From the NCBI GenBank assembly GCA_947846985.1, contig CANTUZ010000025.1, forward strand, positions 13,452,100-13,516,099: DNA of 64,000 bases, written 5' to 3'. Under the pieces are notes generated by a model. It ran no database searches. It was not told the origin of the DNA and worked only from the letters and a program-made list of their open reading frames with translations. Below, one piece after another: positions 29,806 through 43,500 of the stretch (position 1 is the stretch's first letter; the number at the start of each line of letters is the position of its first letter). Made by a program: the position numbers and the translations under genes. The stretch is from Fratercula arctica. Its lineage: Eukaryota > Chordata > Aves > Charadriiformes > Alcidae.

Positions 29806-32800
29806 GACTTTGTGCCTGATTGCAAGGGGACTATGACTTCTATTCATTCTGAATAACAATACCCTTTTCAGAAGGGCAGAACTTGCAACAAATATGATTG
29901 AAATCAGTGGCTGAATGAAATGGATCTGATTCACACTACAAGTGTGACCCCAAAAGTTTTCATTTGTACCGTCAGGAAATAAACCAATTCCAGCCTTATC
30001 TGTCTTTGAACAAATATTTGTTATATCTATGGGTACAATACATCACATTAAAATACATTTTATATTGACAGCTTTTTGTTCCCATCCATACAATACCAAA
30101 TGGTGGTCGCCTATATAAAATGTGAAAAGATACAGCATTGAGTTACCTTTTTTGTTCTGTTCTTAAGAGAACGATAAACATATCGCAAAGGAGATAAAGA
30201 GTTAAAGCATAATGGACTCTAATGACTAGTGTATGCTTACATTTCTATGCAAATCTCCAACCAGTTTTCTTTCATATTTACATTCCTATAAATGCTCCAT
30301 TTCCTGTTGCATTAATCTGTTATCCCCTGCTATTAACCTAAGGCTGCTGCCTTAGTTTGGTTTTTTTAACCTTTTTTTTTACTGTACATAGTAAAGGGCA
30401 ACCTGGATGATGGCTGAATACTGCTGCTTACACAAGTGATGCAAGTACGTGAATGTTTTGCAGGCTTGGGCCCTAGTTTAGTTGGTAGTGGTGCCAGAAT
30501 TGATATCCATGATGGACTGGGGTGTCTGCAAGGAGGGAGCATTTGAAAAGGCTAAGGATAGCCTGATATGCCAAGCTACCACAGTGCCCTCTGTACAGAG
30601 CAAGAGCAAAGCTGGCATAGTTACATCTGAGATGCTCAGTGAAAGCCTATGGAGGCTACAGATACTAAGTTGAGGTTAGCCTTAGAAAATACCCCTCAGA
30701 CAACCACTTGGAGCTGTCAAACCTGGCCATCTCTATACCACAGCAAGAGTCCTCTATGTATCTTTGCATCATGTTCCATCAATTTAGAAAAATAAAGCTG
30801 CAGAGCAATAATAATATTACTAATGAAGCCTACTTGTAAAGCTGTAGCACACACTTGGAGAGCAACTGTAAATAAGCTCTCAAAATATTTGTTAACATCA
30901 TAGAAAGACACCTCACACAGCATTTCAATAAAAAGGAGATTTTAAATTTACTCTTGGCAGTAATGGTATGTAGAATGAGACATTAAACAGACATTGACTT
31001 TAACCGGAGTGATTAAACATCAAGGTTTATTGATTTACAAAGTAAATATTGGTGCAGGATGAAGGCAAGGTTAATATTTGCCTCAAGGGACAATGAATTT
31101 TGGTGATCAACAAAACTTCAACTTAGCCAAGGTCCCTAACACTCTCCAGGTTAGACTGGTGTTAATCCAAAACAAGTCTATTGAAGTAAATGGAGTTGTA
31201 GCAGTTTGAAGAGAAGACTGGAGTCTTAATGTATTTTCTCTTTTTCCTCAAAAAAATAGCCTGATATCACAGGTATAATTTTGAAAGAATCTTTTTAAAA
31301 CCTTAGTCATTTAATAGTTACTGTTAAATAGTATGTGGAAGTAGATCTATTACAGTGTGACATGACTGAGGACTCAATGCAAAGAAAATTGTTTTGAATT
31401 TCTGAGATGGCAGCCAAAATGAAATAAGTTAATTCATAACTAAATAATAATTTGAATAGGCATTAGTTGTAATGGTCACAGTTTTAGAAATCAATATCTA
31501 ACTTCTGAAGTGATTAAAACCAAGAAAATTTGCACTGAATTTTGAACCCCTGAATCTGCCTCGAGAATAATCCCACCAAATTCATGTAAGATACTGTTGA
31601 ATTCTAATTTTAAAGAGTTCCCCATCTGGCCTTTTCCATCTCGTCACTAGTGATAATTTTATTTGCATATAATATAAATCTTGATCTCTTACAATTACTC
31701 AATCTGATTAGTTATTTTGTTACTTGAATGTCATATGGATGATTTCAACAGAATTAAACCAGCAAAACAATGAAAAATGCCACTGCAAATGAGGCATCTC
31801 ATCTCATCTCTTTTCTGAAGCCTGCCTTTTCTGCCAGAGATGTTCCACAGCTCATATGACCTAAACTCTAATTTCACCAAAAAAACACCCCAACCCAAAC
31901 ACTTTAAATGTCCTTTCAAGACTTTCTCAGAAGCAAAGATTTCCCATTTTTAATAATACATCAGGTTCTTGTGCAAAGGGCAGCCACAGAGGAGTCTTGC
32001 AACATCAAAAACAAATCCATCCTTGAGGGATCTTTAAAGCATATTTCAAAATATGTTCTAACCAAAACAAGCAGTATGCACATTTTATTGTCACTTCTCA
32101 GCCATTATCTACTTCCGTGTGTAAATGATTTCTTACATTGTTATTCTACTACCTGAATGTTACGGTGTTCTCAGTTCCTGAAAAGACAAAAAAGAGGGTT
32201 TATTATGTCCCTTTCTTTACATGTAAGACTGATAGTTTGATAAAGGTTTTGCAATCGCTTTTCCAAGGACAAACAAGGAATAAAAAACATCCTAATTCAT
32301 ATCACCAGTGTGTATGGAGGACTTTGATACCAAGCTGGTTTGCCCGATGTAACCTCAAAAGTCACAGGGTAAGAATAAGAAAAACATAGCTTTGAAAGTA
32401 TATGATGTTGGTGGTGGCAATGAGTACTGCTGAAATGCAGAGAAATACAGGATGTTTCTGCTGTTTCCTTTCTGCAGAATACATTTGCTTTTGGAAAAGT
32501 TCTTTTAATGCATTTTCTGTAAATGTAAACTGTCTGATGTAAATGGATTGTTTGCTAGTCTGATCACTAGTTAGAAATAATTTATTTTTGCTGAATCAGG
32601 AATAATTGTGTCTGACGAGCATATTTAAAGTTGCAAGCAATAGTGAAAGAGATTATGGTTTTTTAAATCGTGAAAGTTGATGTAGTTTGTAGAGATTCAG
32701 GCAGTTTGGCACGTGCATCCATGTAACCTTAAATTAATGTTTATTTATCCTAACAGACAATAGAGCTGAAATATTCTGAGTTCAGAATACATCCTTTTAC

Positions 32801-33984
32801 TTTCAGGGGAAATTGCTTAGTCCAAAACCACAGAAATGATCCCAAAGTCATAAATTGTATCCTTCTAATGACAATCCTAATTGGAAAGAATGAGCTACAT
32901 TATACTGTGTTCTAATTCTTGGGGTTTCTTAGTAGTTAAAGTCTAGCAGCCAGTCTTAAAATATCTCGGTAGTGTATTTCTCCATTGAATAACTTGAATG
33001 GGAAATGGCGTGGAACTGTGCACTAAAGTGAACTCAAGCCTCACCAAAGACAAGATTGTTAGTTCATGACAACTGCAAACATTTGTAGCTTTGTAGCACC
33101 TTTGTTCCAAAGTGAACTTCAACTGTCTTAATTATCTCTGCAGCTGGTGGATTGACTGTCAGAATCTGCAGATTATTTATATTTGCCTCAGCTGTCTGAC
33201 GTGTAAGATCTGGACACATGCACGCAGCTTGTGCAGATCAACTAGGCTGCAAACAAGCAGCACATCTAACATCTGAGTTACCTCTCACACCCAAGCAGTT
33301 GCCCTGCATACAAGCCTGTCTTCCAGGAGGTACCAGACCTTCTGTGTACTCAATAGACCACCGACAAGAGCAAGACAAGGGCAGCAATAAGAGAAGTTTG
33401 GCAGGAATCAGTCACATTTGCCAACAACTCTAAAAAGCCCCACTTGCGCTTCCCTTTTCTGTGGCTTTGCAAGTGTCTTCACAAAAGTTGTGACTCGCTA
33501 TGCACATTCTGTTGCGCCCATGAACAGCAACCTATTTGGGAAATCACAGAGACACTGTGGTTGCCCTGTTTAAGTTTGAGGCAGATTACTATGTGCCAGC
33601 TGTATCTATCTGGGAAGTCAGAGTAGAGCCATTAACTAATGTGCAAGAAATCTGCTTTGCACTATCATCTCCACAGAGAGAAGCTCCAGTGCCAAAACTA
33701 GTTTCCTCAACATCCATACTCAGCTGCTGCCAAATGAACAACCACCTAAAATCTGTAATTGATCTAGTTTTTTACACTGATGCATTCCAGGCAATTAAAG
33801 TTCTGCTCTTCATCAAGCCTAGAAACATTTCTCCACCAGTCTGACTCATTCAGCACTTCCCTTAGAGCCTAGAAACTCTGTAGTCTTGCATGCACCTACC
33901 CTAACCTAGGCATGATGTGAACACAGCAGAAAATCAGAGTCTGCATAAAACATAGACAGAAAGAGATGGGACAGAGATTCACTT
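29806..33984. other. Unique AT-rich non-coding sequence
   Basis: About 4.2 kb. No gene, repeat or RNA recognised. A 9-base T run lies near 30,371-30,380. Confidence 0.5.
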
Positions 33985-34075
33985 TCAGCCAAAGGCTCAG
34001 TGGTTAGAGCACTCAGGCAGGAACCCGGCTCCAGATTTCTTCTCTGAATCTGGGAAATAGAAATGTCAAACCCAT
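33985..34075 (+). repeat. Possible ancient tRNA-derived repeat
   Basis: GGCTCAGTGGTTAGAGCACTC resembles a tRNA A-box (TGGTTAGAGCA), followed by GGAACCCGGCTCCAG where a B-box would be and CTTCTCTGAATCTG. The arrangement recalls ancient amniote tRNA-like repeats, but the B-box is poor. Confidence 0.35.
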
Positions 34076-37000
34076 ATTTTCCACAGCAGATAGATACCCT
34101 TTCTGCCAACTCAGACTCAAATGCCCCCACTGCTCCCTGGAATTTCAGTTTTCTATGGCAAGTGGAAGAGTTTCATTGGAAGAGATTAAATCTGATCTCT
34201 CCCTTTCTCTCCACTAAACAGTCCCTTGTCCTCTACTCAAAACACGTTCCTGCAACAATAAGAGAGGTGAGTCTGATACCTGTCAATCAGAGGAGCTAGT
34301 ACCTGGATGTCTAGCACCTGGGTGAAAGCCCTGCCTAGTTACAGGGGGAATGGCTGATGTTATCTCCTCTTCTGGAGGTGTTTTTATAAGAAAAAAAAGA
34401 AAAAGAGCTGTGTTCCCTTTCAGAAGAATGACTGTAGGCATCTAATTTGGGGGATGGGAATCCTAAGTGAAGGGAGGCTCTTTTCTGCAACCAAGCACAA
34501 GTTAACTATGCCCTGAAGAAAAGTGACATTCAATTTTCCTAGAGGTTTTTAGCCTTAAGTCACTTACTGTAAAGGCACATCACATGTTTTTACTGTGTTA
34601 GAGATATTCAAGCTACCTCCAAGGAAAGAAGCAAGTTTACACAGATGAGCACTGAGGAGACAAATTCATCAAGATTCCTGAAGTAGCCCAGAAGCACCCA
34701 GGGCTTTCAGACCAATTTGCCTTGTCTGAATGCCACCCTGGTACTGCTATTCTGCCCCTGGTTGAGGATGGCTGATACTCAGGAACCTCTGCACTATCCC
34801 ATACTGTGGGTGGATGTGACCTAATTCAGACAACAGATCTTTTGCAAAACATGAATTGCAACCCCAAATTTGACTTTTATCTACCCACCATACCTGCCAA
34901 TGGAAATATGACACCAATTTAATTTGGTCTTTTACTTTCTGAGTCTGAATCATCTCTAGACAGAGGGAAAGGCTACACACAGAAATTGAATGTTTTGAAC
35001 AGCTTCAATTTAGTGAAATGAGAATTACAGGACAAACGCATAGGAATAAATTATTTTAGACTGATTAATTGCTCTTCAGTTTAGCAGCCCAGTGTTATAT
35101 CTCCACACAAAGGAGTTGAAATATTGTAATAAACTGATGTAGAAATTATTTTAGAAATTATTTTATGCAATGCCTGTGTGTAGATGTCATATAAGACCTT
35201 TTTGTATCGTGCAATCTGTAAACTGAAAATAAGCGATTGTTCATTTTCATAACATAAATTTAAATTTAAAAGGTGTAAATCTACTTTGCTGTAAATAAGT
35301 CAGGCCAGAATCTATTTTCTATTTTTTATATTTAATTAGTCATATTTTTATATTTAATAAAAAGGAATATATACCTATTTTTGAAAAATATTTATAATTC
35401 AAAACGCTTCTTATGCCTGAGCATAGTTAAAGTGAAAAAAAAGGCTTTGGCTTTTCTTTGTTCTTTGTTGAAGAGTTTTGTCATATAACTTGTTATAAAT
35501 ATTACCCGCATTCTGTGAGCACGATGAATGAAAATTAAGAGACAATGTCCATGGGATTCACCATTATTTATTATTATATAATAGACTCTTGCTGCTGTAT
35601 GAATGGGATTGGTCAAAGCTTAGGCATTTATGGAAAATAAATATTGAGACAAAGATGATGATTTAATTTCTAAAGCTGGAGATGCTTTTCCTTTTCTATA
35701 CGTTGTTCTATTATACATGTGATATAGCTCTTTATAATTTTATCTTATCAAAGTTGGTCCTGTAGAATAAGAACTTATTATTTCCACATCCCTAAAGCCC
35801 TTTATAAGTCAATCTTGTACACATGAGCAGTTCTATTAGATATAATAGAAAGATTTGTCCAAATACAGACTAGCCCAGTGAGTAAGGGTGTAACACCAAG
35901 TTCTAGGAGGCAGATTGTGCCTTTAAGACACAGTTTTGCATTGCTGCAGTATGGACATGCCTGATCCATCCCAGAGATTTCTGAAAGTGATGGCATATCA
36001 AAGAGACCACAAGCATATCCAGACAGATTTATACCATGTATTCGGTCTGAAAGGAAACTGCTGTGCCACAACCAATCAGGGACAATGATGTCTATAGATA
36101 AACAATTATCTTAAGCGAGCTTTTTAGCTTTTGTAATTAAGTTATAGTCTCTTCTATGAGCACACTCTTGAACTCTAATTGGATGCTGGATCTAGAAGCA
36201 GTGGCATACATTTTTCAGAATAGTAACTCAGGACGATAGTTAACACTGCATATATAGTTACCACAAGCTGGTCATTTACCTGTGCAAATGGACAATTAAC
36301 TAATGACGTGATGGCACAAACTGCTGGAGAGATACCTATATCTTCCTTGATCTTCATTAGAGAGGAGCTTTTCGGTGTTTCAAGCAACTCTGATGGTCAT
36401 TATTTTCCACCAGCTGAAAACGAAGGGACTGTGACATAAGGCAGATGTAGGAAATATTGACTTTCTATGAAAATACTCATATATGTTGTGTGTATGACCT
36501 GTTTTGTCACAACTGAGCATGTGATGAAACCCACCCCTTTACTGTCTTACCTTCCTCAGGTATTTTTGCTTACCATTACATTAATTTTTGTAAGAGGATA
36601 CAGAGGCCTTCATTGTTGATCACCATTTAATGGTGAACCCACATCAGCTGAAGCACAAAATCCTCACTATCTAAGGAGTGCTGGTGCTTTATGTGTTCAC
36701 ATATTTGGTGGCTTTTAGTTCCATACTTCAGTATTCATGCGATATGCTGGCCAATAGTTTTGTGTTGTGTGACTAGCTGTAATGCAAAGGTCTATGCTTC
36801 ATGAAAAAGATGAGGTTTTGATATATGTTTGAAGGCTTTTGTTTCTGCACTGAAATAAAACCCAGAAGTTTTGAAAAATGTCTATGGGAGAGCTAGGAAA
36901 GAAAAAGTCTACGAGAGATCTGCACCTAGAAGAAGTTGGGAACTTTTCTAGCTCAGCTGTAGGAGGAGGTTGGGGAGGAGAAAGAGGAATCACTAAGAGG

Positions 37001-37505
37001 CTGCCGTATTTTTTCTATTTCCCATTCCTTCCTCTGTCTGCATTTTGCAATCTGCTGTGCCTAGTGGAGTGGTCATTTCTGGTCTATCATGGCTTAATCA
37101 GTAGTCTAAGTTACTCTTTTACTATAGCAATGAAAAGAAAAGCAAATAGTTAACAAGTGACTAGGAGTCTTTATAAGTGCTGACCTTTAAAAGTCTATAT
37201 AATGTGACTTCAGGCCACTGAGTAATAACAAGACTAGTGTAATATTTACAGACGTGTCTGGAATGCAGCGAGTTCCTCTCTTTTCTTTCACAAAGTCATT
37301 AATGGCTCAGACTGGAATCAGACTACTGCTGTTCATGTTCCCCCAAAACACTTTTATCTCTCGACATTTTATGCTGGCCTTTCTATTTTGTTTTGATTTG
37401 TTGTTACCTGATCCATTTCCCAAATCCTGGGTTTTACAAACTTTTCTAAGAGGTTAAATGCTTTCAGCAAATCATTCTGCGAACTCAGTCCTAATCATGG
37501 ATCAA
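34076..37505. other. Unique AT-rich non-coding sequence
   Basis: No gene, repeat or RNA recognised. The section 35,220-35,400 is very AT-rich (TTTAAATTTAAA, repeated TTTATATTTAAT). Confidence 0.5.
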
Positions 37506-38312
37506 AATCATAGAATTGCCTAGGTTGGAAGGAACCTTTCAGATCATCTAGTCCAACCATCAACCTAACTCTGACAAAAACCATCACTAAACCATATTGC
37601 TAAGCTCCACATCTACCTGTCTTTTAAATGCCTCCAGGGATGACAATTCCACCACTTCCCTGGGCAGCCTGGTCCAATGCTTGACAGCCCTTTCGGTTAA
37701 GACATTTTTCCTAATATCCATCCTAAACCTCCCCTGGTGCAACTTGAGGCCATTTCCCCTTGTCCTATCGCTTGTTACTTGGGAGAAGAGACCAACCCCC
37801 ACCTCTCTACAACCTCCTTTCAGGTAGTTGTAGAGAGCGATAAGGTCTCCCCTCAGCCTCCTTTTCTCCAGGCTGAACAATCCCAGCTCCCTCAGCCACT
37901 CCTCCATAAGACTTGTGCTCTAGACCCTTCACCAGCTTTGTTGCCCTTCTCTGGACATGATCCAGAACCTCAATGTCTTTCCTGTAGTGAGGGGCCCAAA
38001 AGTGGACACGGTATTCGAGGTGGGGCCTCACCAGTGCCAAGTACAGTGGGACAATCACTTCCCTAACCATGCCCGCCATGCTATTCCTGATACAGGCCAG
38101 GATGCTGTTGGCCTTTTTGGTCACCTGGGCACACTGCTGGCTCATATTCAGCTGGCTGTTGACCAACACCCCCAGGTCCTTTTCTGCCAGGCAGCTCTCC
38201 AGCCACTCTCCCCCAAGCTTGTAATGCTGCATGGGGCTGTTGTGACCCAAGTGCAGCACCCGGCACTTAGCCTTGTTGAACCTCATACCATTGGCCTCAG
38301 CCCATCGATTCC
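37506..38312 (-). mobile_element. CR1 LINE copy 3 (minus), 5'-truncated
   Basis: Minus strand. The C-terminal region of CR1 ORF2 is present: [57 protein letters not shown] and [15 protein letters not shown]. One frameshift lies near 37,900. The 3' tail ends with AATTCTATGATTTT next to 37,506 and carries only one octamer unit. The sequence differs clearly from copies 1, 2, 4 and 5, so it belongs to another CR1 subfamily. Confidence 0.92.
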
Positions 38313-40120
38313 TCCTCATAGAGACAGTGCTTCTCAATCACTTCCTTTCAGGTGGAAAGGACCATGTTGGTTGTACCAATAGAAATTTTCCTACTGAGAG
38401 TACACAAATCATCCTCTTTCCCACTCCAGCAGCCAGTTTCCACTGCTTTGAAATTCTGAACACTGAAGCAAATGGGGAAAAATAGGAAATGTGTTTTGTA
38501 GAGCAGAAATGAAAACACATGGGGAAACAATTTCTTACTTTCCTTCTTTCTTTGCCTCTAAGACAAAATCTGAATGTAACGGTGGCTTCTGAAAACCCTA
38601 GCCTTGCAGAAAGAAACAATGATGTGAGCTGTATTGGGCAGACAGGATTTACTTATAAAAAGAGTGAAGGGATTATTTCCAAAGAATAAAAAAATCAGAA
38701 TTTTTGAAGAATCAGAGCAGATTCATAACATTGTAGAGTTCCATTAAAAAGTTTAGTAATTGTTTGCAGCTGCCCATTAAAGCTGTCTCTTTTAAACCCC
38801 ATGACACCAAAAATAAACTACTGAAGAATTAAAGGAATTTACAGAAAATGGATTAAAATCCTTACAAAACAAAAGAGAAGCACTACTGGAAGTGCTGAGT
38901 ATTGGACAGTCCATTGAACACTGAATCTGTATCTGCATCAGGTCATGCCTACTTTACAAAGGTAGAAATAAGCTTGAGTAGACTCCTTGTCATATAATAC
39001 CACAATCTGAATGAAATCTGAGATTTAGTATCCACAGAGATTTTCATTCCAGCTTGTAATTTGCTTTGATTTTCAATGTATGGTATATTGCACTATGATC
39101 CAGGAAAGAATTTGGCCCATGGATATATAAAGAAATGTTACCCTCAGATAAACTTGTTTGCTTTGTAAAATTTACATTGTGGATCTAAATTTGACTTTCA
39201 ATAGAATGCTTTTACTTTTCACATAACTATACCATGGCCTAATTACCCACACAGGACCTCACTTCCTTGGAAAACAACAATATTAATTAAAAGCCTAAGA
39301 CATTTTGAACACAGCCCAGAGATGTCAGATCCAAACAATATCTATTTTCCAAGCACTATGTGGAATGGAGAGTGAATGGAAAATTTTTTCAAGGAATTTC
39401 TCTGTGAGGTCAGTACAAAGGCAATATCGCACTTAGTTATTTTTGCACAATAGCAAATAAGGAAATGTGAGAAATCTGTCTCATGTTATCATCTTCCTCT
39501 GATATTGGGCAAGCTATTCTTGGATTAGTTCAGCAATTTCTTTCCCTTCCATTCCCGCCCCCTCCATTTCTGCAAATGTGCAATAAACATCTGTGTTAAG
39601 GCAATGACACATTTCTCACTTCGGACCCATTCCTTTCCCTTTTTAGGGAGAGCTGCTCTCTAGAGGACTCAACAAGTGGCAGCATGTTAGTATTTATTTG
39701 CACTTATATAAAAGACAACTTTTCAGCACTATAATGTCACTGTTGAGAGTGTGAGATACAGAGAGGGCTCAGAATGCAATTAAATGTAATTTTAATCCTT
39801 CTTAAATTCAATCCACTTTGCCAAATGTTTCTGTCTGAAATAACTGCTGCAGATGATACACAGTAAGGAGGAAAAGAGTAAACAGATATATCTTATGCAA
39901 AGACATCTTCAGCAAAGGAAGGGAAAGAGCTGGAGTCTTCTCAAAACTACTGTGTGATTTGTTGAGATAGTCAATGCACTTTGAGAAGATTTCTCTGATG
40001 CAGTGAATAGGATGACACAAAACAGCAGAGACTGAATTAAATACATTTTTCACAGTAAGAATTTATCACTGTGTCTCACAGAATCTGTGCAATACATCTT
40101 GTTTGGTAACTGCTCCGAGT
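38313..40120. other. Unique AT-rich non-coding sequence
   Basis: No gene, repeat or RNA recognised. Confidence 0.5.
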
Positions 40121-43100
40121 TCATAGAATCATAGAATGGTATGCGTTGGAAGGGACCTTAAAGATCATCTAGTTCCAAACCCCCTGCCATGGGTTGCTCA
40201 AAGCCCCATTCAACCTTGCCTTGAACAGGGAGGAGGCGTCTACCACCTCTCTGGGCAACTTGTCCCAGTGTCTCGCCACCATCACAGTAAAGAACTTCTT
40301 CCTAATATCTAATCTAAATCTCCCCTCTTTCAGTTTAAAACCATTACCCCTCGTCCTATTGCTACACTCCCTCATAAAGAGTCCCTCCCCATCCTTCCTG
40401 TAGGCCCCCTTTAGGTACTGGAAGACTGCTATAAGGTCTCCCTGGAGCCTTCTCTTCTCCAGGCTGAACAACCCCAACTCTTTCAGCCTGTCCTCATAGG
40501 AGAGGTGCTCCATCTCTCTGATCATTTTTGTGGCCCTTCTCTGGACTCACTCCAACAGCTCCATGTCCTTCTTATGTTGAGGGCCCCAGAGCTGGACATA
40601 GTACTCCAGGTGGGGTCTCACGAGAGTGGTGTAGAGGGGCAGAATCACCTCCCTCGATCTGCTGGCCACGCTTCTTCTGATGCAGCCCAGGGTATGGTTG
40701 TCTTTTTGGGCTGCGAGTGCACATTGTTGGCTCATATTCAGTTTTTCATCCACCAACATCCCCAAGTACTTCTCTGCAGGGCTGCTTTCAATCAACTCAT
40801 CACCCAGCCTGTATCCATATTTGGGATTGCCCCAACCCAGATGCAGGGCCTTGTACTTGGCCTTGTTGAACTTCATGAGGTTCACATGGGCCCGCTTCTC
40901 TAGCCTATCCAGGTCCCCCTGGATGGCATCCCTTCCCTCTAGATTATCAACCGCACCACTCAACTTGGTGTTATCTGCAAATTTGCTGAGGGTGCACTCA
41001 ATCCTACTGTACAAGTTGCCGACAAAGACGTTAAATAATACTGGTCCCAATATGGACCCCTGAGGGACCCCACTCATCACTGGTCTCCACTTGGACATTG
41101 ACCGCAACTTTTTGAGTGCGATCATCCAGCCAATTCCTCATCCACTGAGTGGTCCATCCATTAAATCCATGTCTCTCCATTTTAGAGACAAGGATGTCAT
41201 ATGGAACAGTATCAAATGCTTTGCACAAGTCCAGATAGATGATGTCAGTTGCTCTTCCCTTATCTACCAATGCTGTAACCCTGTCTTAGAAGGCCACCAA
41301 ATTTGTCAGGCACGATTTGCCCTTAATGAAGCCATGTTGGTTGTCACCAATCACCTCTTTATTTTCCATGTGCCCTAGCATAGTTTCCAGGAGGATCTGC
41401 TCCATGATCTTGCCAGGCACAGAGGTGAGACTGACCGGTCTGTAATTCCCTGGGTCTTCCTTTTTCCCTTTTTAAAAATGGGGGTTCTGTTTCCCCTTTT
41501 CCAGTCAGTGGGAACTTCATCAGTCTGCCATGGCTTTGCAAATATGATGGAGAGTGGCTTAGCAACTTCATCTGCCAGTTCCCTCAGGACCCCCAGATGC
41601 ATCTCATCTGGTCCCATGGACTTGTGCAAATTCAAGTTCCTTAGATGATCTTGAACCTGATCTTCTCTTACGGTGGGTAGTACTTCATTCTCCCAGTCTC
41701 TGCCTTTGGAGTCTGTGAGTTGGGTGGTGTGTCTAGAGCACTTGCTGGTGAAGACAGAGGCAAAAAAGTTGTTGAGTACTGCAGCCTTCTCCATGTCGGT
41801 TGTAGCCAGGTCTCCCATTTTGCTCATTGGGGGGGGGGGGGTACAGTTTCTTTCATCTTCCTTTGTTGTCTTATGTACCTGAAGAAACCCTTCTTGCTAT
41901 TTTTTACATCCCTAGCCAAGTTCAGCTCCAGCTGTGCCTTGGCTTTCCCAATCCCTTCCCTGCACTCCCAAGCCATATCCCTATAATATCCCCAGGATCC
42001 GTATCCCTGCCTCCACTGCCTATGCATTTTTGTTTTGTGTTTTAGTTTCTCTAAGAGGTTTTGACTTAGCCAAGCTAGCCTCCTGCCTCCCCTGCCTGAC
42101 TTCTTGCACATCAGGATTGAGAGCTCTTGTGCCCTAAGAAAAAATGTCTTTAAATACCTCCCAGCTCTTGTTCGCTCCTTTGCCTCTGAGGGCAGTTTCC
42201 CAAGGGATCCCATGCACTAGAGCTCTAAACAGCTGAAAGTTTGCCCTTCTGAGGTTTAGGGTCCTGACTCTACTTTTTACCCTTCCTGTACCCCTCAAGA
42301 TTGAGAATTCCACCAGGGCATGATCACTGCAGCCCAGGCTACCTCCAGTCTTGACCTCTCTGATAAGTTCTTCCACATTAGTGAGTGACAGGTCCAGCAG
42401 TGCCTCTCCTCTGGTCGGGCTCTCCATCACCTATACTAGGAAGCTGTCCTCAACACACTCCATTAGTTTCCTGTACTGCTTGCAGTTCGCTCTGTCGCTT
42501 TTCCAGCAGATGTCTGGGTGGTTGAAGTCCCCTATCAGCATCAGGGCCTGCGAGCATGATGCTTCCTGCAGTTGAAGAAAGAACTCTTCATCCACCTACT
42601 CTCCTTGATCAGGTGGCCTGTATTAGACACTGACCACAAAGTTTCCTTTGTTGGTTTGGTCTCTAATTTTCACCCATAAGCTCTCAACCTGCACATTGCT
42701 GTTCTTCAAAAATAGCTCCGTGCAATCAATCCTGGTTTTGGCATAGAGGGCAACTCCTCCACCTCTCCTTCCTTGCCTGTCCCTTCTGAATAGTTTATAG
42801 CTGTCAATCACAGCACTCCAATCGTGTGATTCATCCCACCAAGTTTCTGTAATAGCAAGCAGGTCATAGTTTTCTGTCAGGGCAGCGACACCAGCTCTTC
42901 CTGTTTGTTTCCCATGCTGCATGCATTGGTATAGAGGCACTTCAGCTGGGCTATTGGCCACATCATCTTTTTAGAGGAGCTCACCCTAATTCCCTTGAGG
43001 CAATTCACAGGTTTTTCCCTGTTGCTTCCTAATGCCTCAGCAGCCTCTGGCTCTTCTCTAGTGCTTAGAACTCCACCCCCTTCCCCCGCTAAATCTAGTT

Positions 43101-43500
43101 TAAAGCTCTGTTTATAAGTCCAGCCAGCTTGTTGCCCAGGTCACTCTTGCCCAATTTGGTCAGTTGAGCCCCATCAGCTGTCAACAGGCCCATTTTCTTG
43201 AAGGTATGCCCAAGATCGTAGAAGCTGAGACCTTGAGCATGGCACCAGCTATGCAGCCAGTCATTCACCTGTTCAATCCATCTCTTTTTTCTCAAACCCC
43301 CTTCTCCGACTGGGAGGATAGAGGAGAACACCACCCAACTCCCAACCCCTTTCACATTGTTCCAAGGGACATAAAGTCTCTTTTGATATTGCTGAGTCGT
43401 CTCATTGCAGCAACATTCGACCCTACTTGGAATAGTAGGAACAGGTGATAGTCTGCAGGCTTTACCAGGCTCAATTGTGCCTGCCCAAGTAGTAATTCTT
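40121..43500 (-). mobile_element. CR1 LINE copy 4 (minus), nearly full length
   Basis: About 3.4 kb on the minus strand. From the 5' side it has part of ORF1 with an SGNH-hydrolase-like segment (43355-43095: SSILPVGEGG, CHAQGLSFYDLGHTF, LTADGAQLTKLGK). The apurinic endonuclease-like domain of ORF2 follows (42961-42623: LLAITETWWDESHDWS, GGGVALYAK; then 42430-42134). The reverse transcriptase comes next (41827-40547: [55 protein letters not shown]) and then the C-terminal region (40525-40169). The FADD motif is FADN. The 3' end has two ATTCTATG-type units at 40121-40140. Frameshifts and stops are spread throughout. A 12-base G run sits at 41828-41839. Confidence 0.95.

Noticed and set aside
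33985..34075. A functional tRNA gene at the A-box-like sequence.
   Set aside because: The B-box is poor and no acceptor-stem pairing is visible; at best a tRNA-derived repeat.
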